Shown: positions 20,937-33,347, numbered from the stretch's first letter. The stretch is 64,000 bases of DNA from Heracleum sosnowskyi (GCA_030848705.1 CM061238.1:78950685-79014684); one strand, 5' to 3'. Notes: generated by a model from the sequence alone, not told the origin. Translations and numbers: made by a program.

Positions 20937-23900
20937 TTACTTAATTTCTTCAATATCAGGTACAGTTCTGATATAGTCCATAAGCAATCTTCTTTCAGCT
21001 CTCTCAAGCTCAGCTACCATTATCTTCTTCAGCTCCTTTAACTCTGGATCACTCTCTCCAGTTTGGTAGATAGCAGCCCTCAGAGCATAGATACTATTCT
21101 TTCTCATCTCATTTCCCAGATTTATTATGAAGGATTTATCTGACTCCAGATTAAATTCCAACACTTTTATACCAAGATCTGTTCTGAGTCTTGCACTATT
21201 CCTCTGCATCTCAACAAGTTTTCCATTGTAATCTCTGTACTTTGGTATGTAAGAACCAGCAGACTTTAAGCCACAAAGAGCTCTAGATTTCACCATTCTG
21301 CTTCTTAATACCTCAGCTGTTTGATGAGTTCTTTGATTTTTGACTTTTAGCAGGTACAATACATATTCCAACTCTTCCTTCATCTTCAGCTCAATGTCAG
21401 CTTCTCCAACTCTGTATACTCTTCCATCAGTTTTGAAGTATAACAGAAAATCCCTTTTCAAACCTCTATGGTGTATTAACTGAACCGACTCTAAAGTATC
21501 AAGATTTTCTTGAGTCACACCAACACCTGGTTCAGCTAAAGATGTATAATCCATAGGACTATTATTCACTCTCTTTTCTCTGTGAGATCCTAGTCCAGAT
21601 CTATCTCTTGATTCTTTTCCCATGATAGTTCTGCTTTGGAGAATATTTGTATTTCCAGGAATCAGAGAATGTTGAACTGTGATTGGTTTTCCAAAAGTTC
21701 TTTGAAGTTGAGAAGATAGCTGAGTCTGTACAACTTGAGTAGTATCAATGGTTGTCACAGCTTCCAATGATTTAACAACTTGAGCATTGTCAGAGGTTGA
21801 TTGAACTTTCTTCAGTACTTGCTCTTCTTCTACAAGCTTCCCTTTGCCCTTGTCAAGACTAGCTTCAACTGGTTTCTTTGTATATTGTAAACTCTGTTGA
21901 GAGTTTACATTTTCTTTGATAGAAATTCCTTTTTCTTTTGGCCTTGTGACTTTTACAGCCTTCTTGATCTTCCCAGATTTTAAATTCTTCTCATGTTCTT
22001 CAGCTATCATTTTCTCTTCTGCTTGAATATCTTCAATAGTTGCCTCTGCACCATGTTCTTCCAGAAACAACTGAGCTGCAATCTCTTCATCAGTAATTGG
22101 TTGAGAAGTAAGCAATAAGCTTCTAGCTCTTGAAGAAGATTGAGCACCAGTGTTTACTCTTTCAGAGTTTGTCCTAGCAGAGTTTGACCTAAGTCTCCCT
22201 TGCTCTTGAATTGATTTGGACCTTAACTCTTTGCCTTTTGAAGCACCATCAGTAGTATCATCCTGTCTACTCAGAGTTTGAGATTTCTTGCATTTGTCTT
22301 TAAGTACTCTCTCCCCCTTTTTGACATCATCTGGAATCAACACTGAAGTGAGCAACTCTAGTGAAGCAGCAATTGAATCAAGCTTGTCAGACATGACAGT
22401 TTGATTTTCTTCAACTTTGCTCAGCATGTTCTTGATAACCTCTTGATCTTTAACCAAGGAAAGCAGCATAGATTTATCTTGTTTCAAAGACATGTCTCTT
22501 GCAACCACATCATTTCTCAACCCAGTAACAGACTTCTGAGTTTCATCAAAACGGTTGTGAAGAGACTTGACTTGAACTATTGTAGCTTTGAGATGTGTGA
22601 GAAGCTCAGGATTTGTAATGGTTGCAGCAGACTTTGTCACAAAATCAGCTGCCCTCTGATCAGTGAATATACAATCTTTGTTTGACCAGTTGGCAAAGTA
22701 CATGTTCTGAAAATGAATTTCAGTATTATGCTGAGTGGAACCTCCAACATCAGTCACCTTTGGATTGTGTTGAGCAGAAAGCCTTGGAGAAGATGAAGAA
22801 TCAGCTTGATCATCAGACTTTGCTGTAGATTCTTTACTTAGAGAATTTGGAATATTCTCAGCAAAAGTTTCTTGTGCATCTTCATTTGCAAGCTTCTCAG
22901 AGTTTAAATTCTCAACTACAGTTTCTTGAACAACCTCAACAACAGGCTCTGCAGTAGCTTCAAAAACATTTTCTGCAGCATCTTCAAGAATATTCTCTGT
23001 AGCTACAGCCTTTGCTGTCTGATCAACCTCTTCACCCTTGTCAATAACCTGGTGAGTGACAGAGAAAACCTCTGTATGAGTAGCCAAAGACTCATCAATA
23101 ATTACTGTAGGTTGATCAGCTGCCACATCCTCTGTTTCACCAACACTGCCAAACTCTTCAAGAGTTACAGAGGGATGTGCTTCAACATTTTCTTCTATGT
23201 CCATTTCCAGAATAGGCTCAGGTTGTTCATCATTAAAATCAGCCATCTCATCAATATTTGCTCTGGCTTCATCAAGCACAGTAGCATTTTCAGGAACATC
23301 TTCAGAAACAATCTCTGGAGCTTCAGCAGGTGTAGAATCTGGAACCAAACCATCAAATAGATAAGCAGCAACTAGCTTCCTCTTTTTGGTGTGTATTGAC
23401 TCATTTTCATCAGAAGGAGGTCTATTTGCCCTCTTCTTTTTCCTTGAAGTACCAACAGACCTTGGTAAATCATCAGCATTTGAAGGTTTAGCAGCCTTGA
23501 TAGCCTTGAAAGCCCTATGCTTGGTTCTACCTCCAGCTTTTGGTCTTTGAGAAGTAGATTGAGGTTCAGTGTTTAAGGGTTCAGTGTTTAATGGTTCAGG
23601 ATTTGGTTGAGGTTGTGGTTGTAAAAATTGTTGGACTCTCTCAGGAAGTAACAAATCCCCAACATTTCCTTTCTTAACATCCTTGTTTACTAAGTCAGAG
23701 AATATTCTCTTATGCAACTTAAACGAAGGAATCACATCATTATCAGCAATCTCAACCCCATCAACACAAGTAGAAAATATTAATTGACAAAACCGAGCAA
23801 AATATACTACTCCTCTATTTTCTGTCATCTTGTCTCCTATGTTATTTAGAACTAGTCTAGCAAAATCAAAGTGAGTACCATAGAGAAAAGAATACCCGAT

Positions 23901-24410
23901 TTGCAGACTGTCAATTGGAATAGCATCCCAATTTGTACACTTCTTCCCAAACGCTCTAGTTAAGCAATCAAAGAAGAAACTCCATTCCTTCCTTAAGAGC
24001 GGTCGCTTCAAGTTACCTGTCCTTGCCAAAGACCCACTATATCCAATCTCTCTCATCATCCTTTGAAGCTCAGCATCACCAACAGAGATTGTGTAAGCAT
24101 TGAAATCCTCAAAACAAAGAGCATCACGAACAGTGGTTGGAGTGACCACAAACTCTTGTTCTTCAAATTCGAATACAATCGAAGGAGTTCCAGACTCTTC
24201 TCCATCATCATAAACACCCGTCTCCCAGAAAGCTTTGATTTGCAATCCAGAAAGCTTTGCTGGTTCCACTAGAGCATATCCAATGTCTGACTGAGCAAGG
24301 AAATTTTGAAACAAATGAAACGCCTCTGGTGCGTTCTCAGTACTCAAGGGTGCTGCATAATTGTTAGGTACGAATTCTAACCCAACAGAATGAAATACTG
24401 TGGTTGCCAT
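20937..24410 (-). CDS. Sirevirus env-position ORF, 1157 codons, intact
   Basis: One open frame from ATG at 24410 to TAA at 20937, between pol and the polypurine tract, the location of the third ORF in Sirevirus elements. Residues 1-250 form a globular, aromatic-rich N-terminal region that recurs in plant retroelement proteins. A Pro/Gln/Asn linker follows. Basic clusters at about 320-350 (KKKR and KKRK) look like a bipartite nuclear signal. An acidic Glu/Val-rich stretch spans about 355-560, then a likely coiled-coil region and a charged C-terminus. I see no signal peptide or clear membrane helix, so an envelope role is not supported. It is intact although gag-pol of the same copy is broken. 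Confidence 0.8.
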   Translation of the reverse strand: MATTVFHSVGLEFVPNNYAAPLSTENAPEAFHLFQNFLAQSDIGYALVEPAKLSGLQIKAFWETGVYDDGEESGTPSIVFEFEEQEFVVTPTTVRDALCFEDFNAYTISVGDAELQRMMREIGYSGSLARTGNLKRPLLRKEWSFFFDCLTRAFGKKCTNWDAIPIDSLQIGYSFLYGTHFDFARLVLNNIGDKMTENRGVVYFARFCQLIFSTCVDGVEIADNDVIPSFKLHKRIFSDLVNKDVKKGNVGDLLLPERVQQFLQPQPQPNPEPLNTEPLNTEPQSTSQRPKAGGRTKHRAFKAIKAAKPSNADDLPRSVGTSRKKKRANRPPSDENESIHTKKRKLVAAYLFDGLVPDSTPAEAPEIVSEDVPENATVLDEARANIDEMADFNDEQPEPILEMDIEENVEAHPSVTLEEFGSVGETEDVAADQPTVIIDESLATHTEVFSVTHQVIDKGEEVDQTAKAVATENILEDAAENVFEATAEPVVEVVQETVVENLNSEKLANEDAQETFAENIPNSLSKESTAKSDDQADSSSSPRLSAQHNPKVTDVGGSTQHNTEIHFQNMYFANWSNKDCIFTDQRAADFVTKSAATITNPELLTHLKATIVQVKSLHNRFDETQKSVTGLRNDVVARDMSLKQDKSMLLSLVKDQEVIKNMLSKVEENQTVMSDKLDSIAASLELLTSVLIPDDVKKGERVLKDKCKKSQTLSRQDDTTDGASKGKELRSKSIQEQGRLRSNSARTNSERVNTGAQSSSRARSLLLTSQPITDEEIAAQLFLEEHGAEATIEDIQAEEKMIAEEHEKNLKSGKIKKAVKVTRPKEKGISIKENVNSQQSLQYTKKPVEASLDKGKGKLVEEEQVLKKVQSTSDNAQVVKSLEAVTTIDTTQVVQTQLSSQLQRTFGKPITVQHSLIPGNTNILQSRTIMGKESRDRSGLGSHREKRVNNSPMDYTSLAEPGVGVTQENLDTLESVQLIHHRGLKRDFLLYFKTDGRVYRVGEADIELKMKEELEYVLYLLKVKNQRTHQTAEVLRSRMVKSRALCGLKSAGSYIPKYRDYNGKLVEMQRNSARLRTDLGIKVLEFNLESDKSFIINLGNEMRKNSIYALRAAIYQTGESDPELKELKKIMVAELERAERRLLMDYIRTVPDIEEIK

Positions 24411-25828
24411 TAGAAATGATTTGAAAATTATCAGAGAATAAGCTTTGAACTTTCAGAGAATATTGGATGCAGAAAAGTGTTTGTGAAAAGGTGTGTGTGA
24501 AAATGTATTGTGAATAGAGTAAGTCTGTAAAGAATATGAACGTTGTGTGTATAATGGTTAAATATGAAACACAAAAATTAAAACTGAAGAGTTTTAATCA
24601 TTAAGACACACAGCAGACTTACTCGTGAAGTGTGTGAGTGAGACAGTTGTCACACATGCATTAACTGACAGCATTAATCGTGGTAGTTTCCAACACGCAT
24701 GCGTAGTAAAAACAGGCACTAATTACTGCTATTTACACGCTTCATCATTTTCAAAACACATACAAACCGTTGTCAATCATACTCTCTATTTTCAAAAATA
24801 ATGTTCCTCAAAAATTATGAAATGTCTGAAACACCTTTATTTATTTTAATCATCAGAGATTAAAAATAAATTACCTCGGCATAGAGTACACAGTTCATCA
24901 GTGTTTATCAATTCTCCACCTTCATTAATAATCTCTTTTCTCAAAATGCACAGTTGTGATTATTTGTGTGTGAATAGCAGAGTTTACTGAATGTAAATAT
25001 TTAGAGCATCTCAAAGTGCATAAAATCCACAAATTAAATCAGTAAAAACTGGTTGCCCAAACTCTCATATGTAAAACAAAATCTGATGTCATCTAAACTC
25101 TGTAACTTTTGTTTCTTTTTCTTTTTCATTTGGATATAGATATTGTTTTCACCCCCTCTATGATTTTCTGTTTCTGTTTTTTTTCTTTTCTTTTCCTTTT
25201 CTTTTCCAGTAATCAGAGGTTGGCACTAGTCACCAAAAATTTAGAAATTTTAGCCCTTATCTTTTCAATAAGTTCCTGGATCGTCCCAGCCTTTTTGACT
25301 AGTCACCAAAAATTTCAAATTTTAGCCCTTATGCCCACAATAAGTTCCTGGATCTTCCTAGGCACAACTTGATCTCAAAGGAATTTGTACATTTTTGTAC
25401 ATCTTTTGCTTTAGGGGTGAAGTAGCAGCAAATTTATAAGAGTTTAGACTGACATCATTTAACATATATAATTCATGAGAGAAAGTGCAAACAGCTAATA
25501 CAGACTCAGTGTATAGGACCAATAAACTAAGAGATGCTATAAATATAAAGACAATATCATGCTGTGTTAATTTTCTGCACATATTTGAGATCAGATCATA
25601 TATAACTCAGAAGGATTCATGATTACTTACTGAGAATCATGCTTCATACTGTTTTCTTCATCGGTTTTTATGTTTCAGACAATACCACAATCAGAGTTTA
25701 ACATCAGAGTTTAACCAACAGAGTATGCTAACAGAGTTTAACAATATGATTTGCATGACAGTTAACATATGCATAGAAACATGAGCAACATATCACAGAA
25801 GAGTAAATTTTGAGTCTAACCAGTATCT
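24411..25828 (-). other. Spacer between Sirevirus pol and the env-position ORF
   Basis: Non-coding. It contains a sense-strand purine run (A/G only for about 35 bases, 25173-25208), a 73-bp tandem duplication (25225-25370), and several CAGAGTTT copies at 25685-25740. Sireviruses are known for conserved non-coding motifs and multiple polypurine tracts in this part (established knowledge); whether these are the same motifs is inference. Confidence 0.6.
25225..25370 (-). repeat. 73-bp tandem duplication in the Sirevirus spacer
   Basis: ACTAGTCACCAAAAATTT starts at 25225 and again at 25298. Each unit ends with AATAAGTTCCTGGATC and a short variable tail. Confidence 0.9.
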
Positions 25829-28568
25829 CTAGTCGAAACCAGAGATCATTCCTAGTTCATTTACCAGTCTTGTAAATGTAGCTTCACTCAAAGGCTTAGT
25901 GAAGATATCTGCAAGCTGCTGATCTGTAGACACAAAAATGAAGCTCAATATTTCCTTCCTCCACATGTTCTCTGATAAAATGATACCTTATACTGATGTG
26001 CTTGGTCATGGAGTGCTGTACTGGATTACCTGTCATAGCAATAGCACTTTGATTATCACAGAATATAGGTATTTTAGAGTATCTTAACCCATAATCCAGC
26101 AACTGATTCTTCATCCACAGAATCTGTGCACAACAGCTACCAGCAGCAATATACTCTGCTTCTGCTGTGGATGTGGAAGTTGATTTCTGTTTCTTGCTGT
26201 ACCAAGAAACTAGTCTGTCACCTATAAATTGACAACTTCCACTGGTGCTCTTTCTGTCAATCTTACAACCTGCAAAGTCTACATCAGAGTAACCAATTAA
26301 CTTAAACTCTGATTCTCTAGGATACCACAAACCCAAGGTTATGGTTCCTTTGAGATATTTGAAAATTCTCTTCACAGCTGTTAGATGAGGCTCTCTGGGA
26401 TTTGCTTGAAATCTTGCACAAAGACAAGTTGCATACATGATGTCTGGTCTACTTGCAGTCAAATAAAGAAGAGACCCTATCATGCCTCTGTAGTTTGTCA
26501 TATCTACTGAAGCTCTTGTGTCTTTGTCTAGCTTAGTTGCAGTTGCCATAGGAGTTGTTGCAGATGAACTATCAAGCATACCAAATTTCTTGAGAAGATT
26601 TCTGGTATATTTTGCTTGATTGATAAAAATCCCATCATCTGTTTGCTTTACCTGCAAGCCTAGAAAATAACTAAGCTCTCCCATCATGCTCATTTGGTAC
26701 CTGGACTGCATAAGCTTGGCAAATTTCTTACAGAGTTTATCATTAGTAGACCCAAAAATTATGTCATCCACATAGATTTGAACTAAAAGCAAATCATTAC
26801 CAGAATTGAAATAGAACAAGGTTTTATCAATTGTACCTCTAGTGAACCAACTTTCTAAAAGAAATTGAGCCAGAGTTTCTTACCATGCTCTAGGTGCCTG
26901 CTTTAGTCCATAAAGTGCTTTGTCAAGCCTGTAGACATAATCTGGATACTTGGGATCCACAAACCCTGGTGGTTGTTCAACAAACACTTCTTCTTCAAGT
27001 TTCCCATTGAGAAAAGCACTCTTTACATCCATCTGAAAGACTTTAAACTTCTTGTGAGCAGCATATGCTAGAAAAATCCTTATGGCTTCCAATCTTGCAA
27101 CTGGAGCAAAGGTTTCATCATAGTCAATTCCTTCCTGCTGAGAATATCCTTTTGCCACAAGTCTAGCCTTGTTCCTTGTAATTATTCCCTCACTGTCAGT
27201 CTTGTTTCTAAAAACCCACTTTGTACCAACAACAGATCTGTTCTTGGGTCTTGGTACAAGTGTCCAGACTTCATTTCTTTCAAACTCATTCAATTCCTCC
27301 TGCATTGATGTTATCCAGTTAGCATCTTGAAGAGCTTCATCCACTTTCTTAGGCTCTGTTTGAGATATGAATGCATGAAACAGACATTCATTTGCTGTAG
27401 CACTTCTTGTTTTCACACTTGCATCTGGATCTCCAATTATCAGATCAGGTGTATGAGCCTGAGTCCACTTTCTTGCTGTAGGTAAGTGGCTTCTTTCATC
27501 ATTATTGGATCCTCCCCCTTGATCCATGCTTTCCTGATTTTCTTGTTGACCATCTGTATTCTCTGAGGCTCCCCCTGAATTGGACTGCTCAGAGTTTGAA
27601 CTTTCAGAGTTTGTGTTAGATTCTTCAGCTGACTCACTTTCAGAATGTGAGTCATCGTGTTGAGATGTTCCTGAAGTATCTTCATGCTCCCCCTCAACTG
27701 GTTCTCTATTTTGTTCTGTCTGAGAAACTTCCTCAGTGTTTACCAGTAGAGGTTCAGAGTATGCTTCATCAGAGTTTGTTGGATTGGCTTTATCAGAGTT
27801 TACATCATCAGAGTTTAGATTTTCATTTTCAAAACGAAGTTGATCATGATTTTCTTCATCTTCTATTCCAGTTATTTTCTTGTCATCAAATGACACATAT
27901 ATAGATTCCATGATCACTTTAGTTCTCAGATTGTAGACTCTGAATGCCTTAGTTGACAGTGGATATCCAACAAAAATTCCTTCATCAGCTTTTAAATCAA
28001 ACTTGGTCAACTGTTCAGGATGAGTTTTCAACACAAAGCATTTGTACCCGAAAATATGAAAATATTTCAGGTTTGGTTTCTTTTTCTTCACCATCTCATA
28101 TGGTGTTTTTCCATGCCTGTTGATCAGTGTAGCATTTTGAGTAAAACAAGCAGTTTGAACAGATTCTGCCCAGAAATAAGTTGGCAATTTTGCTTCATTA
28201 AGCATTGTTCTGGCAGCTTCGATTAAAGTTCTATTCTTTCTTTCAACTACACCATTCTACTGTGGAGTCCCTGGTGCAGAAAATTCTTGTTTTACTCCTC
28301 TTTCCTTGCAGAATTCTTCCATTGTTGCATTTCTGAATTCAGTACCATTATCACTCCTGATAATTTTCACTTTATACTGTGATCCTTTATCCAGTAGCTT
28401 TACATGTTCCATCAGAATTAAGGTAGTTTCATCCTTCTTTGCTAGAAAGTACACCCAGGTGTATCTAGTGTACTCATCAACAATGACTAGAGCATATTTC
28501 TTTCTCCCAAGAGACATTACATTCACTGGACCAAATAGATGAACATGAAGAAGATGATAAGGATCCAC
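25829..28568 (-). pseudogene. Sirevirus pol, second half (integrase, RT, RNase H), broken
   Basis: In coding order from 28568: the integrase catalytic part (SDNGTEF motif), a TAG stop at 28257-28259, the integrase C-terminus and a long acidic Ser/Asn/Glu linker, the start of reverse transcriptase (QMDVKSAFLNG) up to a TAA stop at 26880-26882 where relatives have Tyr, then the rest of RT with the YVDD motif and RNase H (SWYSKKQKSTSTSTAEAEY). A one-base insertion near 25942 shifts the frame before the expected C-terminus, whose stop lies at about 25829. Both stop codons are in frame with flanking coding sequence. The first half of pol lies at 33348-35150, beyond the nested LTR. Confidence 0.9.
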
Positions 28569-28570
28569 AA

Positions 28571-31500
28571 TGTAACAGCCCCAAATCCGGGGTCAGGGAT
28601 TTAGAGTAGTCACGATCCATTTACTCCTTGCCTTACTTGTATTACTCACACCGTTCATAATTCACCTGCATATGACCCCATAATATATGTCTCACACACA
28701 CACACACACAGGTTAGAGTCTCAGAAATGACACGATACAACAACTGCGGAATAAATAATTTTTATTACAATACCCAAATGTCTTTTGAATCTGTCACTGA
28801 TACAATTTCTAAGTAATGTTACATTACCAACTTAGCCTTCTGATGCTCACAATCCTCTCATACCATTCATGTCTATACATAAGTTGAATACCAAAAGTTG
28901 TAGCCTGATTCGATTGGTTCGTACTACTCTCGGGATCACTGCTAGAAACTGTTTATGGAACGCCTTGCGGGGTATGTGCCGTCCCATTGGCATCCTGCTT
29001 CGCTGCTATATAATATATATAAAACAATAGCAAGAGTGAGAGATAGCTCAGCAAGGTAATGAAAGTATGGCATAATTCTGCCTTTAATTCAATCCAGAAT
29101 AAAGCGGGTATAAGACAATAATTTGTCAAAATATCTCGATACTGAAATTATTTCCTTATCGGAATGTATTCCAAAAACAGTACCATTGTTGTATTTCAAA
29201 TATCATTTCCATAATATTTCTGCAAACCTTCGATATTCATACTATGAACAAAGTTCTAGTATAATATAAAAGATGAAGTTACAAGGAAAATTAATGTAAT
29301 GTTTCCATAACCCAAAGTCCACTTATGCATATAGAATCTGAGTAAGGCTTTATCAGAGTCATAACTCATAAAATAAAAGGTGAAGTTGCAAGGATTTATT
29401 GTAACTTCGTTTTTGTTAAACACATTTCGACCCTCTGCCAACATGATCGGTAAACCTGTACTAAGGGGGAGACCCTTAGTCCCTTTCAATACATGTTGCA
29501 GAATTATCCAAGTTGGATGATGAACTAATACTGGAGTAATCTCCGCGCCAGCTGTCCAACCTTACTATGATCAGTAGCAGGTTGTACAACTAAAAAGGGT
29601 TTTCTACATGTAGATGGAAGAACACGACAGCCTGACATTTGTATACCGCCTTTCTGGATCTCCCCGGCCCATTTGGGGCAATAAAATGATGGATCGGCGT
29701 GACTCGACCTCTTACACTTGCTCCTAGTTCAGATGAAATCCATGACTCTGAAACGTAAAGATCGTCCTCCTTTCCCCAAGTGTAATACTTGTTGATACGA
29801 CTCCACTAAGTAGTTATATCTAGGTTGGAAAGGAAGATTCTCCAATATTTCCCAAGCGATGCTTGTTAATGGATATCGACTTGTTCCATCAATTTACCCC
29901 TCGATCGTTGAGGTGGTAACACAACATGCGACTGGCAGCAATTAAATTGCTCCGAGAAAATATCTGTCCCTCGACAGTTTTTGAGTTGAGAGTTTAAAAA
30001 GAGTAGTAGTCACTTAAATCAGGTTTCCCATATTTTTGATAGTTGAGCGAGCATTTAAATCCTCTTTAAAAGACAGATTTAAATGGAAAAACAGTATTTT
30101 GGGAACCTCTTTTTAATTTAAAAATAATTAATAATATTTATTAAATAAGTAAACATCAAACGAATCTTCGAAATTAATATTCATTAAGTAAATAAATCTC
30201 AAATGAATATTCAGAAATAATATTCATTAAATAAATAAACCTCAAATGAATATTCGAAATAATATTCATTAAATAAATAATCCTCAGATGAATATTCAAA
30301 AATAATATTCATTACATAATTAACCCTCAAATGAATATTCAAAAGTAATATTCATTAACTAAATAATTAATCCTCAAATGAATATTCAAAAGTAATATTC
30401 ATTAAATAAATAATTAACCCTCAAATGAATATTCAAAAGTAATATTCATTAAATAAATAATTAATCCTCAAATGAATATTCAAAAGTAATATTCATTAAA
30501 TAAATAATTAACCCTCAAATGAATATTCAAAAGTAATATTCATTAAATAAATAATTAACCCTCAAATGAATATTCAAAAGTAATATTCATTAAATAAATA
30601 ATTAATCCTCAAATGAATATTCAAAAGTAATATTCATTAAATAAATAATTAATCCTCAAATGAATATTCAAAAGTAATATTCATTAAATAAATAATTAAC
30701 CCTCAAATGAATATTCAAAAGTAATATTCATTAAATAAATAATTAACCCTCAAATGAATATTCAAAAGTAATATTTATTAAATAAATAATTAACCCTCAA
30801 ATGAATATTCAAAAGTAATATTCATTAAATAAATAATTAATCCTCAAATGAATATTCAAAAGTAATATTCATTAAATAAATAATTAACCCTCAAATGAAT
30901 ATTCAAAAGTAATATTCATTAAATAAATAATTAACCCTCGAATAACAGTTACCCGATATCTTCATCGGAAAGTAATCTTTATCGGAAAATAGTCTTTAAC
31001 ATATACCGAAATACAATCACTTCTGATCCTTAAAGAAAATCGCACGCCCTTATCCTAGGGCATTTATATATAAAAACTGGCTTATAACTGATATCTCATA
31101 TCTAGCTTATAAGCCCTAACATCAAGTCATAACCTCGAGTACCGCTATATATAACAGTTCGAAAACAAGCATGCAAATACACATGTATACTTCCATTTGC
31201 ATATTATATATGAAAATAGTTTATTATCACAACAACAGTAAGTATAGGTTTTGAAAACTTGCCTGATGCTCGAGAAGTGATAGGGGTTCGCGACGATGCC
31301 GGACAATTTAGACAAAGTCAAAGAAAACGCACGATTAATCCCCTGGATAATCCACTTGTACTCAATACTTAAACACGTAAGCGAAACACAACCAAGGCAT
31401 TACTAGCTCGTTATAGGCTCATACTAAGTCCATGTTAATCGACAATTACTTAAGTCGTAGGTTTAGTCCAAAATCGATCCTCGAATACAAGTTATACTTA

Positions 31501-33342
31501 ACCATTTACAACATTGGTTTCTAAGTCATGTTCTTAGTGGTTTTCACTTGCGCAACCTCGGCTAACACATTTTTATAAAATCGGAAAATAATCTTTTGGA
31601 CTCGAAACCTTCGTACAAACTTTCGTAACTGACCTTGGTACTACAATACAAAATTTCATATTTTAAAACAACTTTTAAGGGTCTCAAACATAGCCACAAA
31701 GTTGGTACATTTCTGCAATCCCCTTCCTTGAACCACTTTTACTAAAATTGTCATATCTCATAAACCGTAAACTCTTTTGACATGATTCTTGCACCAAAAT
31801 AAACTAGACAATAATATCTACACCACCATATGCAGTTGTTACTTCTTAAACAAAGTGAAGGTCTCGGTTTGATACTGTCTTTAAGGGTTAACAAAATTTC
31901 GTCATTACGACGGCTATAAATCGAACATTCCAAATTCGTACATGCCTCAAGCATAACATCAAAGCAACTCATGGCTTAACAACATAAATTACTACTGTCA
32001 AGAGGATATAAGGCCAGTGGTAAGGTCCCATGACCACCACACAACATATACACAACAAACAAACTTGAATCAACCACTAAAACACTAATCAAGAACTCAT
32101 CTTGTAAACAACTTAAGATCTCATCAAAAACTCTATAAAACTCAAAGGTGGTTCAAAGATTTTACCTTGCTTGATGCTCTACCAACACTAACCAGTGCTC
32201 ACAATCACTCAACAAGCCTTAGATACTCCTTACAAAGCTTAAACCTTAAGATCCAATCAAGAAAACAAGTTAAAAAAATTTCGGAGTTACTATTCATCAT
32301 CACTTTGTAAGATCCATATAAAATCGAAACATAAGAGTTTGGTTCTCAAATTTTTACCACACCTTCTAATCTTCAAGGGCTTTCTTTTGAGTCCTATCTC
32401 ATCACCAGGGGATGCTTGAAGCTCGACTTATTGGCTTTCTAAGGTGAGTGGTCAAAACTGGGAAAGGCCGGACAGTTTCTGTTCTCCGACTTGGGGAAGG
32501 GATTTGACTAGGCTACACCCCTTTGTTGGCCATGAAATTTTGAACGAATGTTACCCATGGAGTGGAGAAACTATGGTTAAAATTTGGTGATTTAAGGATG
32601 GATAGAAGTGGAGATATGAATTTTTCTTTGAGCTTCGTTTCTGCCGGGCAGAATTGTAAGAAATGGGGGTGGGGAGAGTTTTTCTTTTTGCCTTGGTTAC
32701 TTTGCTAGAAATGAGATATTTTGTATTGAAAGTGATGAGTCATCACCTTTGTTTCTTAGTCATAGGACACTTGTCGGACATGCATGAGTTTGGATAAAGT
32801 AGCTTTACTGGTTTGCTTTACTGGTTTTGTTTCCTTTCACATGGATGATCCAAATGTTGCATTACTCGAATTAATCTTGTTACATGTTACTTCCATGTCT
32901 ATATTTAATCCTGTAAATGTCGCATTGGTCCGTCACCGCTTAATCTCGCAAAATGTTCGCAGGGTTTCTTAAGTGTTCTATCGAAGTAGTTTACCGTAAA
33001 CGTTCTTGATATCTCTAACTCTTTTATTAATCCATATCCATGGAATTGATAATTTAAATCCTCCAATATTTTCAAATAATGATTAATCCATCCGTTAGTG
33101 GTGAAATTTCGGAGAAAACGGAAATGCTATTTTTCCGATTCTGACAGCTTTTGCATTCCTTCATTTTCATAGTAGATCACTAATACGACTTCGAAAGTTC
33201 ATTATCCCGACTCGTACATAGGGTGGTCTGAAAATCTTCTTAACCCTCAAAATCACTATTCATCCCCCAAATTCACTATTCACTGATGCACTTAATCATA
33301 ATAAGAAAAGTTTTAATTTTTCCAAAAATTCGGGTTATTACA
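28571..33342 (-). mobile_element. 4772-bp solo LTR inserted in the Sirevirus integrase
   Basis: The ends are TGTAACAGCCCC and GGGTTATTACA (TG...CA), flanked by the duplication CACAA (28566-28570 and 33343-33347). The integrase frame continues in register across the flanks once one CACAA is discounted, so the insertion is clean. There is no coding region, primer site or second LTR inside, so it is a solo LTR or a very large non-coding derivative. On the minus strand a TATA-like run (29007-29022) and AATAAA (28761-28766) sit in promoter-then-polyA order near the far end, which argues for minus orientation with a U3 of about 4.3 kb. Lineage is probably a Ty3 chromovirus such as Tekay/Del (inference). 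A CA-dinucleotide run lies at 28694-28711. Confidence 0.85.
30125..30942 (-). repeat. 47-bp tandem array, about 16 units
   Basis: CCTCAAATGAATATTC recurs at 30372, 30419, 30466 and so on with an exact 47-bp step to 30889. The first units (30196, 30240, 30282) are shorter and more diverged. Each unit pairs GAATATTC with AATATTCATT and ends in TAAATAAATAATTAA. The homogeneous core points to recent expansion. Confidence 0.95.
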
Positions 33343-33347
33343 CACAA

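Noticed and set aside
20937..24410. Naming the large Sirevirus ORF a true envelope gene.
   Set aside because: No signal peptide, membrane helix or cleavage site is visible; only the position matches.
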